A stretch of DNA of 5,676 bases from the NCBI GenBank assembly GCA_007125435.1, contig SLDF01000207.1, forward strand, positions 1 to 5,676, given 5' to 3'. Positions 5,359-5,676 of this stretch are shown here, piece by piece (the first letter of the stretch is position 1; every line of letters starts with the position of its first letter). A model generated the notes under the pieces. The model was not told the DNA's origin. It searched no databases and was given only the letters and a program-made list of their open reading frames with translations. A program made the translations under genes and the position numbers. This DNA is from Saprospiraceae bacterium. GTDB taxonomy: Bacteria; Bacteroidota; Bacteroidia; Chitinophagales; Saprospiraceae.

Positions 5359-5509
5359 AACCCGGATTATGCATTGGAAATTCATAATGAGGGTTAAAAA
5401 CATTGGTAATCAACTATTTATTCTTTTGTGCTTTTCAAAACGATTCACTTGATTTGTCAAAAAAGTTAGCTCTTTTTTGTCAGTTTTATGAACTCTTGAA
5501 ATCCGGGTT
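5359..5509. repeat. Segment bounded by 10-bp inverted repeats, with internal palindromes
   Basis: AACCCGGATT (5359-5368) and its exact reverse complement AATCCGGGTT (5500-5509) bound 151 bp. The left end continues as ATGCAT (to 5374), giving TTAAACCCGGATTATGCAT (5356-5374), a near copy of 606-624. Extended outward, the right end gives TTCAACCCGGATT on the minus strand (5500-5512). The left end also forms its own local hairpin: 5359-5371 pairs with 5383-5395 through AACCC/GGGTT and ATTATG/CATAAT with two central mismatches. There is no transposase and no plausible gene inside. It could be a very small non-autonomous element or a palindromic dispersed repeat. Confidence 0.55.
5459..5478. terminator. 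Weak A/T hairpin, terminator-like
   Basis: AAAAAAG (5459-5465) and CTTTTTT (5472-5478) form a 7-bp stem around TTAGCT. The stem is nearly all A-T and would be weak. It is not adjacent to any gene in the window, and it lies inside the inverted-repeat-bounded segment, so a terminator role is only a possibility. Confidence 0.25.
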
Positions 5510-5540
5510 GAATAGGTTGCATTTCAAAATGTCGTTTTTT

Positions 5541-5676
5541 CGGATATTGCATCAGCGATGTGTAAGGGTGGCGACGCAGGAGCCAGACTTAGCGTAGCAA
5601 TAGCGAAGCTGAGGCCGACCGTTTAGGGAGCCCTGGAACGAGTCTGAAAATAGTCGTCGTATGATCTAAGTCACAG
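5541..5676. repeat. Palindrome-dense intergenic repeat, diverged copy B, running to the window edge
   Basis: This block matches the layout of the repeat at 593-733. The 12-mer GCATCAGCGATG (5549-5560) is identical to 621-632; it is followed by GGGT, then CAGGAGC (5577-5583, compare 643-649), then AATAGCGA (5599-5606, compare 679-686). It has palindromes of its own: AGGG-ag-CCCT (5625-5634) and CAGACT/AGTCTG (5584-5589 with 5641-5646). It is GC-rich compared with the AT-rich sequence just before it. The right limit is unknown because the window ends. Confidence 0.6.

Larger units (their letters stand above)
4731..5676. other. Gene-free repeat cluster, about 0.95 kb
   Basis: No protein-like frame is present on either strand between the gamma-carbonic-anhydrase promoter and the end of the window. 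The open frames of 60-100 codons here are rich in Leu, Ser, Cys, His and Arg, overlap one another in different frames and run through tandem repeats and palindromes. The stretch alternates GC-rich repeat blocks (4789-5093 and 5541 to the end) with AT-rich spacers. I see no tRNA cloverleaf, no CRISPR array and no transposase gene. Confidence 0.7.

Noticed and set aside
5210..5597. Open frames on the minus strand (5210-5413) and plus strand (5403-5597)
   Set aside because: Both are short, have no family resemblance, and cross inverted repeats and repeat borders.

Overview
The window looks like chromosomal DNA of a Bacteroidota bacterium. The protein sequences, the lack of clear Shine-Dalgarno sequences, and several upstream TAnnTTTG boxes (the -7 element of this phylum) all point that way. 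The intergenic repeats resemble ones I associate from memory with environmental Saprospiraceae or Chitinophagaceae-like genomes. The family-level placement is only a guess. All six genes are ordinary, mostly housekeeping genes; the unusual content is in the intergenic DNA.

Layout, left to right. (1) The 3' part of a DUF429 (RNase H-fold, function unknown) gene, open to the left edge and ending at 554. (2) A GC-rich, palindrome-dense intergenic repeat at about 593-733, followed by an AT-rich promoter region. (3) A likely two-gene operon of thioredoxin reductase (trxB, 825-1772) and class II fructose-bisphosphate aldolase (fbaA, 1801-2877), 28 bp apart. It ends at a strong hairpin terminator that can work in both directions. 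(4) A convergent MOSC-domain protein of the YiiM type (2935-3579, minus). (5) A divergently transcribed A-type iron-sulfur carrier (3807-4133, plus). (6) A gamma-carbonic-anhydrase-like hexapeptide protein (4130-4657, minus), whose stop codon overlaps that of the iron-sulfur carrier tail to tail.

From 4658 to the end (about 1 kb) I find no credible gene. After a promoter for the gamma-carbonic-anhydrase gene, this stretch is a mosaic of repeats. It holds a bounded element with complementary ends (4789-4941), a 7-bp tandem repeat (4943-4980), a fourfold 11-bp interspersed motif with a hairpin (4978-5093), an isolated long hairpin (5107-5154), a degenerate 9-bp tandem (5225-5259), a 151-bp segment bounded by inverted repeats (5359-5509), and a second, diverged copy of the repeat seen after the DUF429 gene (about 5541 to the end).

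Functionally the genes cover thiol redox control (trxB), glycolysis/gluconeogenesis (fbaA), molybdenum-cofactor-type sulfur chemistry (MOSC), Fe-S assembly (A-type carrier) and possible CO2/bicarbonate or CoA-ester chemistry (gamma-CA family). Only trxB-fbaA looks like an operon. I did not find a convincing new multi-gene system. The best leads are the repeat elements.
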